Below are positions 37,592 through 49,700 of a DNA stretch of 64,000 bases, piece by piece; the first letter of the stretch is position 1, and each line of letters starts with the position of its first letter. The notes beneath the pieces are model-generated. The model was not told the origin of the DNA. It ran no database searches and saw nothing but the letters and a program-made list of their open reading frames with translations. Location of the stretch: positions 6,015,001 through 6,079,000 of the forward strand of contig CANXME010002275.1 of assembly GCA_948144175.1 (NCBI GenBank), in the 5' to 3' direction. Origin of the DNA: Closterium sp. NIES-65 (lineage: Eukaryota > Streptophyta > Zygnematophyceae > Desmidiales > Closteriaceae). The translations under genes and the position numbers were made by a program.

Positions 37592-38202
37592 GGGACCCCC
37601 GTTTCACTACCATGCCACAATGCTTTGTACGCGAAACGAACCACGCTGGACTTGACACCACAGGCATACCCTAGATATTGGATAATGACATGACTTCAGC
37701 GAAACGCTGGAAAATAGGTGATTAGGCGAGTACTGCGGGCATCCCGTTGGGAAGTTCTGTACCAGACTTCCTGCTGTGGCTGGTGAAAACGAGAAAAGGG
37801 TGAAGTCGTGGAGGGATCGAGGCTGTGGGGAAATCAAGGTGGAGGAGCAGAGTCGAGGCTTGATGAATCGACCGAGGTTGTAGGAAAAGCGACGGAAGTA
37901 GGCAGTGGTGGTGATGGCAGGAGGGAGAGTGGAGGAATCGAGGGTCTGTCAGGCGACTTGGGATGTACGCATAAAAGAAGATTCGTGTGCAGTGATTCTG
38001 CAAAATAGAAAAAACTCGTAGTTAGTGAAATTGCTTCCACATACCATACCGCTCTCGAAGTGATAGCCAGGCCAACTTCCTTTCTGGTTGAGGCCAACAC
38101 CTTTCCTGGTAGGCTATAGGCACACCTCTTGCTGCCTTTTTACAGGCTGAATACTAGATAAGATATATCAACACTAGGTTAGATACATATCACTTTAGAA
38201 CA
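37592..38202. promoter_or_regulatory. Intergenic region, EXO70 3' end / GnT-II copy 2 promoter
   Basis: No coding exon recognised over 611 bases; both neighbours are on the minus strand. Confidence 0.45.
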
Positions 38203-41200
38203 TCACCCTTGATGCCCTTCAAAGAGGCTCCCTATCATCTCGTTCACCTGTTGCGGGGTGTGCCTTATATATTTGGATTGATGCCGCAGAGTGGCACCAT
38301 GTGTTTTGTAAAAGAGGGTGTAGAGTGATAGCACCCTGTACCGCACAGCCTGATGCAGCTCCTGTTGCAGAGGGCCAGGGTTGACCATCCAGGCTCGCTG
38401 AACCCTGCACGCTTCCTCGAACAATGTCGAGAACTGCTTGAATATTTCCTGCAAGTTGCAGTCACGAGCATTTAACATAATAGTCCGCCCAAAGTAGTCA
38501 ACACGAAACAAAAAAGCTGCAGAGGTGAAGAATGTAAGCACAAATTGAAATGCAGCAAGCACAGGGAAGCCCCTAAAAAAAACCTTGAGGGAGCTGCTGG
38601 GATTACATCAGTAAAGTCTGGAGCGTACCGTTAGGGAGCCCTTGGGATTACCTTGAGCGAGCCCTTGGGGTTGAGGAAGGAGGTGGTGGGGACCTCTCTG
38701 AGCGGTGCCACCACGCGGTTCCACGCCACCTTGAGGTACTCGTTGGCCTGCTGCTGTGCCGTGTCTGCCCGGTCCCTGATCCAGTCATCCCCCACCAGCA
38801 TGCGCAGCTCACACCCCTTCACCTGTGCAGTACAGGAGCAGAGAGGATTAAAGAGAAACATCTGACTTGAGGAATAAATAGGCCACCTTGAGATACTCGT
38901 TCGCCTGCTGCTGCGCCATGTCTGCCCGGTCCCTGATCCAGTCATCCCCCACCAGCATGCGCAACTCACAACCCTTCACCTGTGCGTGTGCGTCACAGTT
39001 CGGGAGGGGAGGAGAGAACGGAGGGAATGAAAGGTATGAATCGACACGCAAGTGGCTTCCTATTTGATCCAGTGATCTCCCACTAGCATGCGTAGCTCGC
39101 ACCCCTTCATCTGCGTGTGTCCATCACAATTAGGGAGGAGAGACCAGACGAGAAAGAGGCCCTAGTCGACTCAAGTATCATGTCTGACCTAATCTAGTTG
39201 ACCCCCACCAGCATAGCATGTACACCGCACAGCTCTTCACCTTGCACGCAGAATAGAGTCCCAGCTTGTATGCAACACCCTTCGTACCTTGCGCGCAATG
39301 TACTGCACGTTGTTCATCATGAAAAAGTGTGCCAGCCCTGCATCCCGGTACGTCAGCGCCTTTCCCAGAAGCTTCGCCTCCAGGACCTTCAGAATCCCCC
39401 TGATCTTTCGCCCCACCTCGCGATACTCCTCCTGCGGCTCCCCCCAGTACCGCTTCCCATCCTCCCCCACCACTCCGCCCTCCTCCCCCTCCTCCTCCCC
39501 CTGCACCTCCTCCTCCTCAAACTCCTCCTCCTCCTCCTCGTCCGACCTCAGCCGCAGCAGCTTGGGCACCGGCACCACCACCGCGTTCCCACTGCTACTA
39601 TACAGCTTATTAATAGTGTCACTGTATTCAAAGAGCAAGCCAAGGTAGTTGACGACGTAGCTGGTGAGTCCGTGCACGGAGCCGGCGGGAGGGGGCCGGC
39701 TGTCCTCCTGCTCTATGTTTCGCTCAAAGTCAGCGAGGATGCCTCTCACTGCCACGCCCACGTAGCTTAATACCACCGACAGCTCGTTTCGCACACTGCG
39801 GCACGCACCGTTGCCTGGAGGAGGTGGGGGAGGGAGGGGGTGTGAGGAGAGGGGGAGGGGGAGGGGGAGTGGGGGGTCAGGTTCTGAGATGTTTTGAAGT
39901 CAGAGAAGATAGACAGGGGTGGCAAACGGCCAAAAATTAGAGGTTGTTGTTGAAGAGAGCACAGGCAGAGAATCCAATACACCAACACATGGTAACCGGA
40001 CTGGACGGGACCCCATGCTCTACAGCAGCCCACATGGGCTAGACCTAGTGCCGTACCGCACACAACCGCGTTGAAATCCGGCTGCAGCTCCTGCAGCGTC
40101 TCGTAGATGTCAAGCATGGCGAAGAGGCGCTCCGGCGCCTTGTGCCCCGCCGCGAATGCCTCCACGAAGTCAAACAGCCGCCCCATGCTGCCCTTGGCTG
40201 TCTCCGCGAAACACTGCTCGCTGTCCTGTTGTCAGGAAGGGCGGCGGAGGGAGGCAGTGGGAAAGGGTGAGCGCAAAGGCTTCCACGAAGTCAAACAGCC
40301 GCCCCATGCTGCCCTTGGCTGTCTCGGCAAAGCACTGCTCGCTGTCCTGTTGTGTGGTGAGGTGTTGGTTGGGAGGGGGATGCAGGGGAGCAGAGTGGGG
40401 TCGGGTTGGGTTGGAAGCAAGAGCAGGCGAGGGTGAACGCGAGTGGGGATAGATGGCAAGCGCAAACAAACATGCAAACGCATCCAACCCACCTCCACCG
40501 TGTCGAAGACCCGTTCACAGAGCTTCCTCTCAGCGGCGAGCAGCACGCGCACGCCCCTCCGCGCGTACGCCTTCCACAGGTCCACCCGCGCTGCCAGCTC
40601 ATCCCACTCCAGTGTCGGCACCAGCCGTGGGTCGAACCTCCCTGCTGCTAGCTGCTTCAGAGATTCCTCTAACACCGCCTGTGGGTGGGAGCGATGGAGA
40701 GAGGGTGAGGGGGAACGAGGGAGGGGGGGAGGGAGGGAGCGAGGGAGGGTAAGGAGGCGAGGAGCTCATGGGTTGACAGAGGGTAAACAGATAGCTGCAT
40801 GCCGTCCATACGCTTTCCACAGGTCCACGCGCGTTGCCAGCTCATCCCACTCCAGTGTTGGTACCAGCCGCGGGTTGAACCAGCCAGCTGCTAGCTGCTT
40901 CAGGGATTCCTCTAACATGGCCTGTGGGGGGGGGGGAGGGACAGGAGGAGAGAGACGGAGGAGGAAAGAGAAGGGGGAGAGTGAGGGATGAAGGGGTAGG
41001 AGAGGGACGGGCGAAGAAAGAGGTCAGGGAAACTAGTGATTTGAGTCAAGCCCTGATGCTGAAGAAACAGCTCCAATGGTGCTCGCCTTCCGCTCCTCCA
41101 GTTCCAGCGACGTCTTACAACTCAGGACCTGCTCCCACTCTTCCCTCACTGCTCCCACTCTTCCCTCACTGCTCCCACTCTGCTACACTCTGCCGAACCT

Positions 41201-42140
41201 GCCTCGCTCGCTTTGCTCATTCCGCCTCACGTCCGCTTTGCTCATTCCGACTCCCCCTACCTTGCGCACGGTGCGGTAGTTCCGCCGGAGAGAGGGGGAG
41301 AGCCCCGCGCGTGCAGCCACGCGCGCAATGGCGTGGAGGCGCCACACGGCGGGCTCGGGGAGGAAGGAGGGCGCGCGGTCGAGCGCGGAGACCGCGAGGG
41401 ACGCGGACGAGGGGGAGGAGGAGGGGGAAGAGGAGGCGACAGGAGTGGCGGCTGCGGAGGGGGAGAGCGGCGCGGAGGAGCGCGGGGGCTTGGATACGCG
41501 CTTGGCGGCTTCGTTGACCTGGGGGGGGTGGGGGGGGGGGGACGCGCGGACGGCGGGAAGGGAAACAGTGAGGTGCAACGAGAAGGCGGTGCTAAGAATC
41601 GGGAAATGGATGCAATAAAATGAAAATCTGACAGGAGCGAAGAACCTCAGTTTCGACCAATGCGGCGTCCGGGCGTCACAAGTGAGAGACGCACTCGACT
41701 TTCAATTCGGTCTTAAAAAAAAACACAGCAAGGCAGAGACGTACCCGATCGGGCGGCACGGGGTGGCTCTCCGCGAGCAGCACGTGCAGAAAGCCCTCCT
41801 CAAGCCGCGGCACGACGTTGTTCAGCATTGCTTTAGCCGTCTCGCGCACGCCGCCCATCCCGGGCGGCGCGCCGGGCATGTTCGCGGCGTCGATTAGGTC
41901 GAATAAGCGCTCGACCGCCTCGAGATACGCGCGCACGTCAACGACCGACGCGTCCCATATGGCGGTCCCCGCGCCGCCCGCGGAGGACGAGCGCGGGAGC
42001 GAGGAGGCGGAGGGGGAAGCGGAGTGCTGCGCGGGTTGCCCATGCCACCCGCCGAGGATGGCTATGGAGGAATCTAGGGTTTCGAGTGGGGATGTGTACA
42101 CGTGCGCGTGCGCGTGCGTTGCTCGAGAAGAGTCGCGCAT
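38203..42140 (-). CDS. EXO70: EXO70 exocyst subunit
   Basis: Exocyst component that tethers secretory vesicles to the plasma membrane. Exons (minus): 42140-41745, 41518-41261, 40678-40493, 40225-40057, 39814-39288, 38822-38652, 38448-38203; 650 aa. Pfam Exo70 landmarks: ARAGLSPSLRRNYRTVRK, DLWKAYARRGVRVLLAAERK, MGRLFDFVEAFAAGHKAPER, LFAMLDIYETLQELQPDF, SVHGLTSYVVNYLGLLFEYS, FMMNNVQYIARKVKGCELRM, LVGDDWIRDRAD, and the C-terminus KYIRHTPQQVNEMIGSLFEG. The canonical N-terminal coiled-coil is short or absent in this model: it begins at the first in-frame ATG, and an upstream exon cannot be excluded. An acidic Glu-rich loop lies in exon 5. Introns carry copies of exon 3, 4 and 6 starts. Confidence 0.9.
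38877..39245 (-). repeat. Three copies of EXO70 exon 6 5' edge
   Basis: 38877-38982 repeats QVKGCELRMLVGDDWIRDRA and continues through QQQANEYLKVA. 39063-39113 keeps MKGCELRMLVGDHWIK then a stop. 39186-39245 is a third, badly decayed copy. Copies get older with distance from the true exon (38822). A half palindrome AGTCGACTCAAG (39163-39175) lies between the second and third copies. Confidence 0.88.
40267..40354 (-). repeat. Copy of EXO70 exon 4 5' edge
   Basis: Acceptor plus DSEQCFAETAKGSMGRLFDF and VEAFA are repeated almost exactly upstream of exon 4, then the sequence becomes intronic. Confidence 0.92.
40812..40923 (-). repeat. Copy of EXO70 exon 3 5' edge
   Basis: Acceptor ACAG followed by AMLEESLKQLAAGWFNPRLV and PTLEWDELATRVDLWKAYG. 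It is an open, fairly well preserved copy of two thirds of exon 3. An alternative first-half exon is conceivable, but it lacks a donor and the rest of the exon. Confidence 0.9.
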
Positions 42141-42489
42141 GTCGGGCGGATAAGCGGAGTCGGCGGCGGGATCGACGGCCGACGAGTTCAGCACGGTGAG
42201 TTCACTAAGCGCGCAAAAATGACGCTTTGAATAATGTAAGCTCGTTGAGAATGCTAAGCTAACTAACAACTAGCACAGGCTGGTAAAAGATGGAAGTGAG
42301 CTAGGTTTGAACTGCAGTGACTACTGATATGGAAAGTGAAATGGCGGAGTCACAAGGAATACCGTAGCTGGTGGTGGTGTTTTGGAGTGGGATTAGAGAG
42401 GATCTTGAGGCGATGGGCTGACGTCCTCGCTGTTAGCACAACTGAAATGATTTCATTTTGTTAGGTGGAGATTTTGCTACTTCTACTGC
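42141..42489. other. Intergenic region, FucT 3' end / EXO70 promoter
   Basis: AT-richer gap of about 350 bases between two minus-strand genes. No further feature recognised. Confidence 0.5.
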
Positions 42490-45400
42490 TTATATGCGCA
42501 CACAATCTGCAAGGAAAGGAGTCAATGCTGAGTCTAAGCACACGTTGGTAGTGTCCCAACACCCCACACCTGCATGGAAAGAAAAAGTAGAAGCAGAGAA
42601 AAAAGCTATTGTTAGGTCTAAAGATGCAAATAAACAGAGCTTCAAGACGGCTGGATGACATGTATGAAAAGGATCGGATACGGTACGTATGTCCAATTCC
42701 TCGCGGTACCTGCGCCAGGCATGGAAGTTGGCATATTTCACGGGGTCCTCAGCAGCCGCCACTATGGTGCGCCGCAGCTCGTCCCGATGCATTGAATCGG
42801 CGTTCAGGAACGAGTCGGGGGGGGCAAAGCTGTCTATGTCCGGCGCCCCATAGTACACCGGCACTGTGCCTGCAGCGAGGGAGTGTGTGGGTAAGGGGAG
42901 GGGAGACGTGTGTGTGTGTGTGTGTGTGCGCGCGCATGTGTGTGCATGTGCAAGAGTGTGTGCATGTGTATGTGCCGCATGTCGTTCAGGAACGAGTCCG
43001 GGAGGGGCGAAGCTGTCGATGTCTGGCGCCCCGTAGTACACCGGCACTGTGCCTGCAGTGGGGCGGGGGTGGGCATGGGGAGATGTGTGAATGTGCATGA
43101 GCGTGTGCGTGTGCGTGAACGTGTGCACGTGCATATGCATATGTGGACCCCCAACAGGTTCACATTAGCCCCAACACACCTGCTTCCAACGCGTGGAAGA
43201 ACTTTTCAGTTACGAAGCCGCGCTCCTCGCGTGACTCTATAACGAGGTTGAACAGGTAGTGTGACTGTACGCAGTGCAGGTGGTCCCACCAGTCCTTGTG
43301 TCCCCCGCCCCGCATCCCCACCCCTGCATCCTCCTCCTCCTCCCAGCTCTCCTCACTCCTCCCCCACACGCCCCCCCCTCCCGTGCGAATGCCTCTCATG
43401 GGCCTCCTTGCAGTCTCTGCTTCCTGCCGAGCCTCCTCTGCTGCCTCGTCACCACCATTGTCACCACCATTGTCACCACCACCACCACCACCACCACCAC
43501 CACCACCACCACCACCACCACCACCACCACCACCACCACCACCACCACCACCACCACCACCACCACCACCACCACCACCACCACCACCACCACCACCACC
43601 ACCACCACCACCACCACCACCACCACCACCACCACCACCACCACCACCACCATCACCACCACCACCACCACCTCCTCCTCCTCCTCCTCCTCCTCCTCCT
43701 CCTCCTCCTCCTCCTCCTCTTCCTCCTCCTCCTCCGCCTCCTCCCCTTCCTCCTCCTCCCTCGCCTCCTACCCCTCCGCCTCCTGCTGCTCCCTTTCCCA
43801 TGCCTCGCTGTGCTGCTGCTGCTACTGTCGCTGCAGACCCACCCATGCGCTTCACCTCGCCACCTTTGCTTTCATTCTTTGCCCCCTTCCCTTGTTCATG
43901 CGACCCCACTCTCTGACCGTGCGGCCCCGCATAGCTGCATCCCATGCGAGTGCAGGATGGCAAGAGCGGGATGGCAAGTGCAGGAGGCAGAGAGAGGGAT
44001 TGAACATGGTGAAGGCACTTGCGTCAAAGGTCAGGGTGAAGGCTACTCACAAGGGACAAACACCATGGCATGTGCGCTGCATGCCACACACGCACAGGCC
44101 ACTTATCAGATCATGCACTTGCGCATGCCGCACGGCTCAAGCACACACCGGCTCAAGCCTCTGATCACGGGGCATACAGGCACGTGCTCAGTGCATGGAG
44201 GCCATACGTGTATGCGCAACACAGGCCTCTCATCAGAGCACATACTGGCACATGCTGTACGTGTCCAGCACGTCCGCCTCCTCCTCCCTCATGTTGTTGC
44301 TGCTGCAACTGCCAGTGCTGTGTGCTGCATGCATGCATGTCACACACAACACAGCCCTCTTATCACAGTGCATACAGGCACAAGCTGAGGGCATAGAGCA
44401 CGTACGTGCACATGCTGTACGTGTCCAGCACGTCCGCCTCCTCCTCTTTCATGTTGTTGCTGCGGCTGCCCATGCTGTGCGCCATGCGCCGCATCAGCGC
44501 TCCAATGCGCTCGCGCCAGCTGGACGGCCGCGATGCTGCGTGGATGAGAGGCGGTGACTGGGGTAGGCAAGGATGGGCGGGGGATGGGATGATGGAATGA
44601 AGAAAGATGTGAAACTCTCAACAGATCATGATGCCATGCCATCCCACACCATTCCCCCATGCCGTGCCCGCATGCCATGCCATGCCCCTATCACATGCAA
44701 CCCATCGCATTCCAGCCCATGCCATGCCCCCAGGCGCACCTTCCTCTTGACGCCAGACACATGGCGGTTGCGGTCAGCATGCTCCAGCTGCCCCGCATAT
44801 GTCACCTGCACGTCTGCATCCGCGCCATACCCCACTCTTATGTCCGCCGCAACCCTGCTGCCCCTGTCACCACTGCCACCACTTCTGCTGCTGCTGCTGC
44901 CATTGCTGCCGCTACCCCCACCCCCATCAGCAGTCCTTGCCCGCTCCTCCCCGCCCCCATGCCCTTCCATATCCATTTGCACCAATAAGGGCCTGCCTCG
45001 CTCCATGCTGCTTGGGTGGTTCGGAATATCTCGGGGTAATTCACCCTCGAAAAGCAGAGCGTGCGGGGAGGGGGAGAGGGTCGGGGAGCGGGAGAAGGAG
45101 CAGGAGAGATGGCAGGGGCAGCTGTAGAGACCGTCTAGCCAATCAGGGATGGACGGGGAGGAAACCACCTGGAAAGGGGCAGGAATGGTTGGAGGTGAGA
45201 GGGGGGGAGAGGACCAGGAAGATGTGGTAGGATGTGAACTGTTGTGGGATGGGGAGGATTGGGAATGTGGATGAGTAAATTCTGGGACCCACATGAATGC
45301 ACAGTGCGGCGGGAAGATGGATGGAGAGGGCAAAGCACAGCATGCATGAATGTGGAGTGTTTGATGCTTGAGATTCAACACGGGCACACAGCCTGACCGC

Positions 45401-46254
45401 AGGACTATTGCCATGTACTGTGGTCAAGTTGTCTCGGTCCTGATCGGTAACATGAGGTACCTACCTGGATGGAGACATGGGGCAGCTTGAGAGCAGAGCA
45501 CGGCAGGGAGGAAGCATCCTGGAAGCTGCTGCTCTTGGGCCACGTGTCGTTCAGGTACTGGGCGATGAGATCTGAGGTGGAAGCAAAGCGGGGAGCACGG
45601 AGCCACGAGCACACGTAATGTGGTAGTGTGGGTCATGGTACCTTGGTGGCTGCGTGAATGGTAACTTAGTGCCCATCACGAGATATTGGCTGCTCTGCAT
45701 GAGATGATTCACGAGATACGTCGGAACGTGCGAAATCAGTGTGCAGCAACGGGAATCCCCCCGAAGCTGGACAAAAGGCGCGGGTTTATGGACGCCGAAC
45801 CTGCGTGCTTGCTTCGGAAGGCGGCGCAGCCGACGGTCTTGTCCCACGCCGCCCACGCCTCGTCCATGTCCATCGCCCTGCCGAGCCACGACTCCTTGCG
45901 TCGGGCGACGGTGCCGAACCTCACCCGCAGCTCCGGGTCCGACAGCTCCGGCGGGCCACGTGGCAGGTTGAGACTGGCGCCGTCGATCGCATCTGCTTCG
46001 AAGTCGTAGTTATCGATGCGCGGATCGGGTTCTGGTGAAAGCTGCGCGAGCGAGGGAATAGGCGTGTCTTTATTAGTACGCCATCGGAGACGCGTCGCGG
46101 CGAACTCGCGCCCGAATCGCAGCAGCGACCCAAGGAGACGCTCCGACTGCGCCGGATGCGCGGAGGAGAGGAGCAAGAGCACGCCGAGCAATGCGGCGGC
46201 TCTTGCGGCGGAAATCCCGGCTGCGGAAGCCCTGGCGGGGTTCCATGTTCTCAT
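42490..46254 (-). CDS. FUT: Core alpha-1,3-fucosyltransferase (GT10)
   Basis: Golgi enzyme that adds alpha-1,3 fucose to the innermost GlcNAc of N-glycans, acting after GnT-I in the complex-glycan pathway. Exons (minus): 46254-45801, 45571-45465, 45168-44740, 44557-44406, 43934-43180, 42869-42490; 758 aa with all phases closing. A type II TM segment lies at about residues 15-33 (AGISAARAAALLGVLLLLSS). Landmarks: DTYSMC (equivalent to the DSYG-C motif), HYLFNLVIESREERGFVTEK, FFHALEAGTVPVYYGAPDID and SFAPPDSFLN. The most unusual feature is about 100 almost pure glycines encoded by GGT/GGA repeats inside exon 5, just before the donor-binding part. Exons 1-2 are the least certain part of the model. 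Confidence 0.85.
42985..43059 (-). repeat. Copy of FucT exon 6 5' edge
   Basis: Acceptor GCAG and GTVPVYYGAPDIDSFAPPG are repeated about 185 bp upstream of the true exon, followed by a one-base shift that breaks the frame. TG/GCGC-rich simple sequence separates the copies. Confidence 0.92.
43441..43736 (-). repeat. (GGT)n/(GGA)n trinucleotide tract encoding polyglycine
   Basis: On the plus strand this is about 65 CCA triplets with rare interruptions, then about 20 CCT triplets. On the minus strand, in the fucosyltransferase frame, it encodes Gly. The flanking coding sequence is in frame on both sides, so it lies inside exon 5 unless a hidden intron removes it. Confidence 0.93.
44228..44310 (-). 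repeat. Copy of FucT exon 4 3' edge
   Basis: It repeats SNNMREEEADVLDTYSMC and the following donor-like bases in the intron 3' of exon 4. Confidence 0.85.
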
Positions 46255-46717
46255 GACTGTTAGCACGCAGGGCCGATGTCATGAGGGCGTGTCATCGCGT
46301 GCTCGTTAGCTGACACGTGGCACACATAGAAACAGTGGAATGCTCGTTCACATAAGTAGATTTCGCGGCAAAAGTGCAACAGGTCAGACACGGATTAGGT
46401 AGCAGTCGGACGGCAGCGGCAGCGTCGTGGGGACCCAAAAGTACAAATTCTCATTCAGGCGAACTCGAATGGATGTGAATTTGAGTCGAGTCGAATCGAG
46501 GCTTCTCACTGATCGGATTCGTGACCTGTAGATCACTGATCGCATTTTCTGAGCTACTAGGTAGTGACTCGCTTTCGCGTACCCTAGCTGCGATTACGAT
46601 CGCATCGCCGTGATTGTGCGGCTCTCATTTGGTCGTCCGTCCGTCGCAGCTCGAGCCGCCATGCTCTTTCCGCAAGTCGCTATCGTCGTCCCGGGCGCGC
46701 GTTGATCCGCCGCCGCC
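46255..46717. promoter_or_regulatory. Head-to-head promoter region, FucT / GT92
   Basis: 463 bases between divergent start codons of two Golgi-type glycosyltransferase genes. No exon seen; both promoters must lie here. Confidence 0.5.
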
Positions 46718-49700
46718 ATGCCGCCACGCGCGCAGTCCCCCCGCCCTGCCAGCTCCATCCCCCCATCCGTTCCCCCGCTCTTCTCCGCGCGCCCCTTCCT
46801 GCTCGGCGCGGCCGTCGCGCTGCTGCTCTCGCAGGCGGCGCTCCTCGCGCGCCTCCACATCCCCGCCGCGCCGTATCTTCGCGCTGCTGGTGCGGGCGGC
46901 TTGGCGGGGGACGTTAGCAGCCCTGGGGATTTGGGTGACCGCGAGGCCGCTGTGGAGTCGCAGGGCGACGGCAATCAGTCGCAGGGCGATGGCGATCAGT
47001 CGCAGCAGCAGTCGCAGGAGATGGCAGTGCTGCGGAATGTCACGGAGCTGGCGCAATGGGCGGCGGAAATCGCGGACGCGCTGAGGGCAGTGTTCCCCGA
47101 AATGATGGAGTGAGGACGAGGGGAGGGTGGGGAAGGGGCAGGGGTGAAGCGGAAAATTGGTCGGGGATGGGGACGGGGGGGGGATGGGGACGGGGGGGGG
47201 ATGGGGACGGGGGGGGAATGGGGACGGGGGGGGGATGGGGACGGGGGGGGGATGGGGACGGGGGGGGAATGGGGACGGGGGGGGGGATGGGGACGGGGGG
47301 GGAATGGGGACGGGGGGGGGATGGGGACGGGGGGGGAATGGGGACGGGGGGCCAATGCGGGGGGCCAATGCGGGGGGCCAATGCGGGGGGCCAATGCGGG
47401 GGGCCAATGCGGGGGGCCAATGCGTGCAATGGGAGTGAGGCGAGGCAGTGGGGACAGTTGGCACGTCTGTGAGCAGCACGGCACAGCATACTTTCAACAG
47501 CCATCTCATCTCATGGCCAGCCATTCTCACCCCATGTGCTTGCCACGCCACGCCATGCAGGTCAAGGGACTCGTTCATACAGCACCTCGTGCAGCCCTAC
47601 CAACCACCGCCTCCTCAAGGTCGCCCCATGCTGCTCCCTGCCATGCTTGCCCTGCCATCACATGCCATGCCTTGCCATGCTGTCCCATGCCATCACATGT
47701 ACTGGGCACCGTTGGGTGACATGTCATCATCAGTCCCACTGCTCTAGCCACACCTGCCATCCTCACTCTCATCCCTCCTCTCCCTTCTTCCCATCCCTCC
47801 CCCCCTTCTCCTCCTCCTTCACCAACCCCCCCTCCCCTCTCCCTGCATGCATGCAGACCCACCTGCCCCAGCTGGCACCTGTGCCATACCGCAGCAGAGG
47901 GACCGTGACGCGCGAGTGCATGCAGCCATGGCGCGCAGCATCGAGGGCCTTGCCATCGCCCTCGCCTGCTCCCACTCCCCCTCCCAAGCCCCTCATGCCC
48001 CCAATGCCTCTCAGTCCGCCCATCCATCCTCCACCTCTCTCACCATCCTCTCCCTCCCGCGCTCCTTCCGCCGCACCCACTGCTCCACTGCGACTGCACT
48101 GCTCCCACCCGCACTGCCCATTGACACCACACATACCAGCAGCAGCAGCAGCAGCAGCAGCAGAACAGCTACACAAGGCAGCAAGCTTAACCCCGTTGAC
48201 CCCGTTGACCCCGTTAACAGCACTGACCCCATTGACCGAGTTGACGACGTTGACCTGTACGATGCGGCCGGCCGTGCCAGGCTGGCTCGGGTGCTCATCG
48301 CCCTGCACCAGTCCTCCTCCTCCACGTGGCTCCCTCCCTGGCTCTCCCACCTCCTGCCCACATGGCTGCCTCCCATTGGCCGCAGCAGATCTCCCTCCAC
48401 GCACAGCTATTGGCTGGGCAAGCTGGCAGAAGAATGGGCGGCACAGGGGGGAGAGGGAAGGGGGAGGGGAGGAGGAGTAAGGGGAGGCGGAGCAAGAGGG
48501 GCGATTGACCTTGGGGTGGAGGGGAGGTTGGCGGTGGGGCTGGGGCAGAGCAGGCCGGGCAGTCAGAAAAGTCAAGCGAGTCAAGGCAGTGAAGGCATTC
48601 CGGCGGTGCATGGCAGGAAGGGGTCAGCAGCAAGCAGGGGGAGTGGGTGGTGGGGCGTCACGTGGAACAGCAGGACGAGTGCAGGGAAGGTCTTGATGGG
48701 CAGGGGAGGCAAGGACGGGGATGGGAGAGGCAGGGAGGGCGAGGGACGGCAGTGGAAGTACTTCCTCTCAGCCATGGCCTTCAACCGCGCTGCTGCTGCC
48801 TCTGCTGGCAGCGGTTCAGAGCGGTGTCAGGCTGCAGTTTTCGCCATCTTCCAGGTGTGCGCCCTCCCACCTGTGCCTTTCACCTCCCATCCCAAGGGAA
48901 CTTCACCTTCTGAAGCTGTGCTGTTGGTGTGCTGGCACTGCTGCTGCTGGTGCTGTGTGGTAGAGAGGGCATTACATCCTAACAACTCTCACCGCTCAAG
49001 CCACTGGAGCCCACTTTTGCCCACCCGCGCCCACCCTTCCCACCCTCCCCTCGCTCCCCTCTCATGCAGTGGATGGATGGAGCACATGCGGTATGCGGGC
49101 ACGGAGCACATCATCTGGTACGACCGTGCCTTTTGCTCCATGTGGCCCGATATGCTTGCTCCCCTCTCCCGTCCCTGCTCCCCCTCTTGCTCCTCTCTCC
49201 CCTCCCACCAGTGGATAGAGTACATGCGCTACGCAGGCACGGAGCACATCTATTGGTACGACTGTGCTGCCAGGGAGGCGGAGAGCCAGGAGGCCGTCCT
49301 CTCGGTGTACACCCACGCAGGGCTGCTGACGTACCACCGCCTGCACCAGATAACGCCTCCCCCTGCTGGCGCTGATTACCACTTTGACCAGGACTCCTCG
49401 CTCTCCCACTTCCTGCAGGTGAGATGATTTCTCCTGCAGGTGAGGAGGGCGGGGGAAGGGGGAAGGTGGGGAGGGGAGTGACTAAATAGGGGGGTAGGGA
49501 GACGGTGGAAGGAAGCAAGATTTTTCGCTCTCTAACGTGCTCCACGTGAGGTGCTCTTGCTTTCCGTAGCCACTCAGCCCACTACGCTGTCTTGTCCTCT
49601 CACTCACCGGCCTGCCCTCCACTGCTACCCTCCCCCACTCCCAGCACCACGGCCATGAGTCCAAGTGGGTGGCCTTTGCTGACGTGGACGAGTACATCTT

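Noticed and set aside
43261-44388. Plus-strand ORFs with long His, Thr or Pro runs
   Set aside because: Antisense readings of the CCA/CCT tract; the minus-strand polyglycine frame is flanked by real fucosyltransferase coding sequence.
47056-47719. Gly/Asp/Met repeat ORFs over the G-rich array
   Set aside because: Tandem-repeat translations inside GT92 intron 1.
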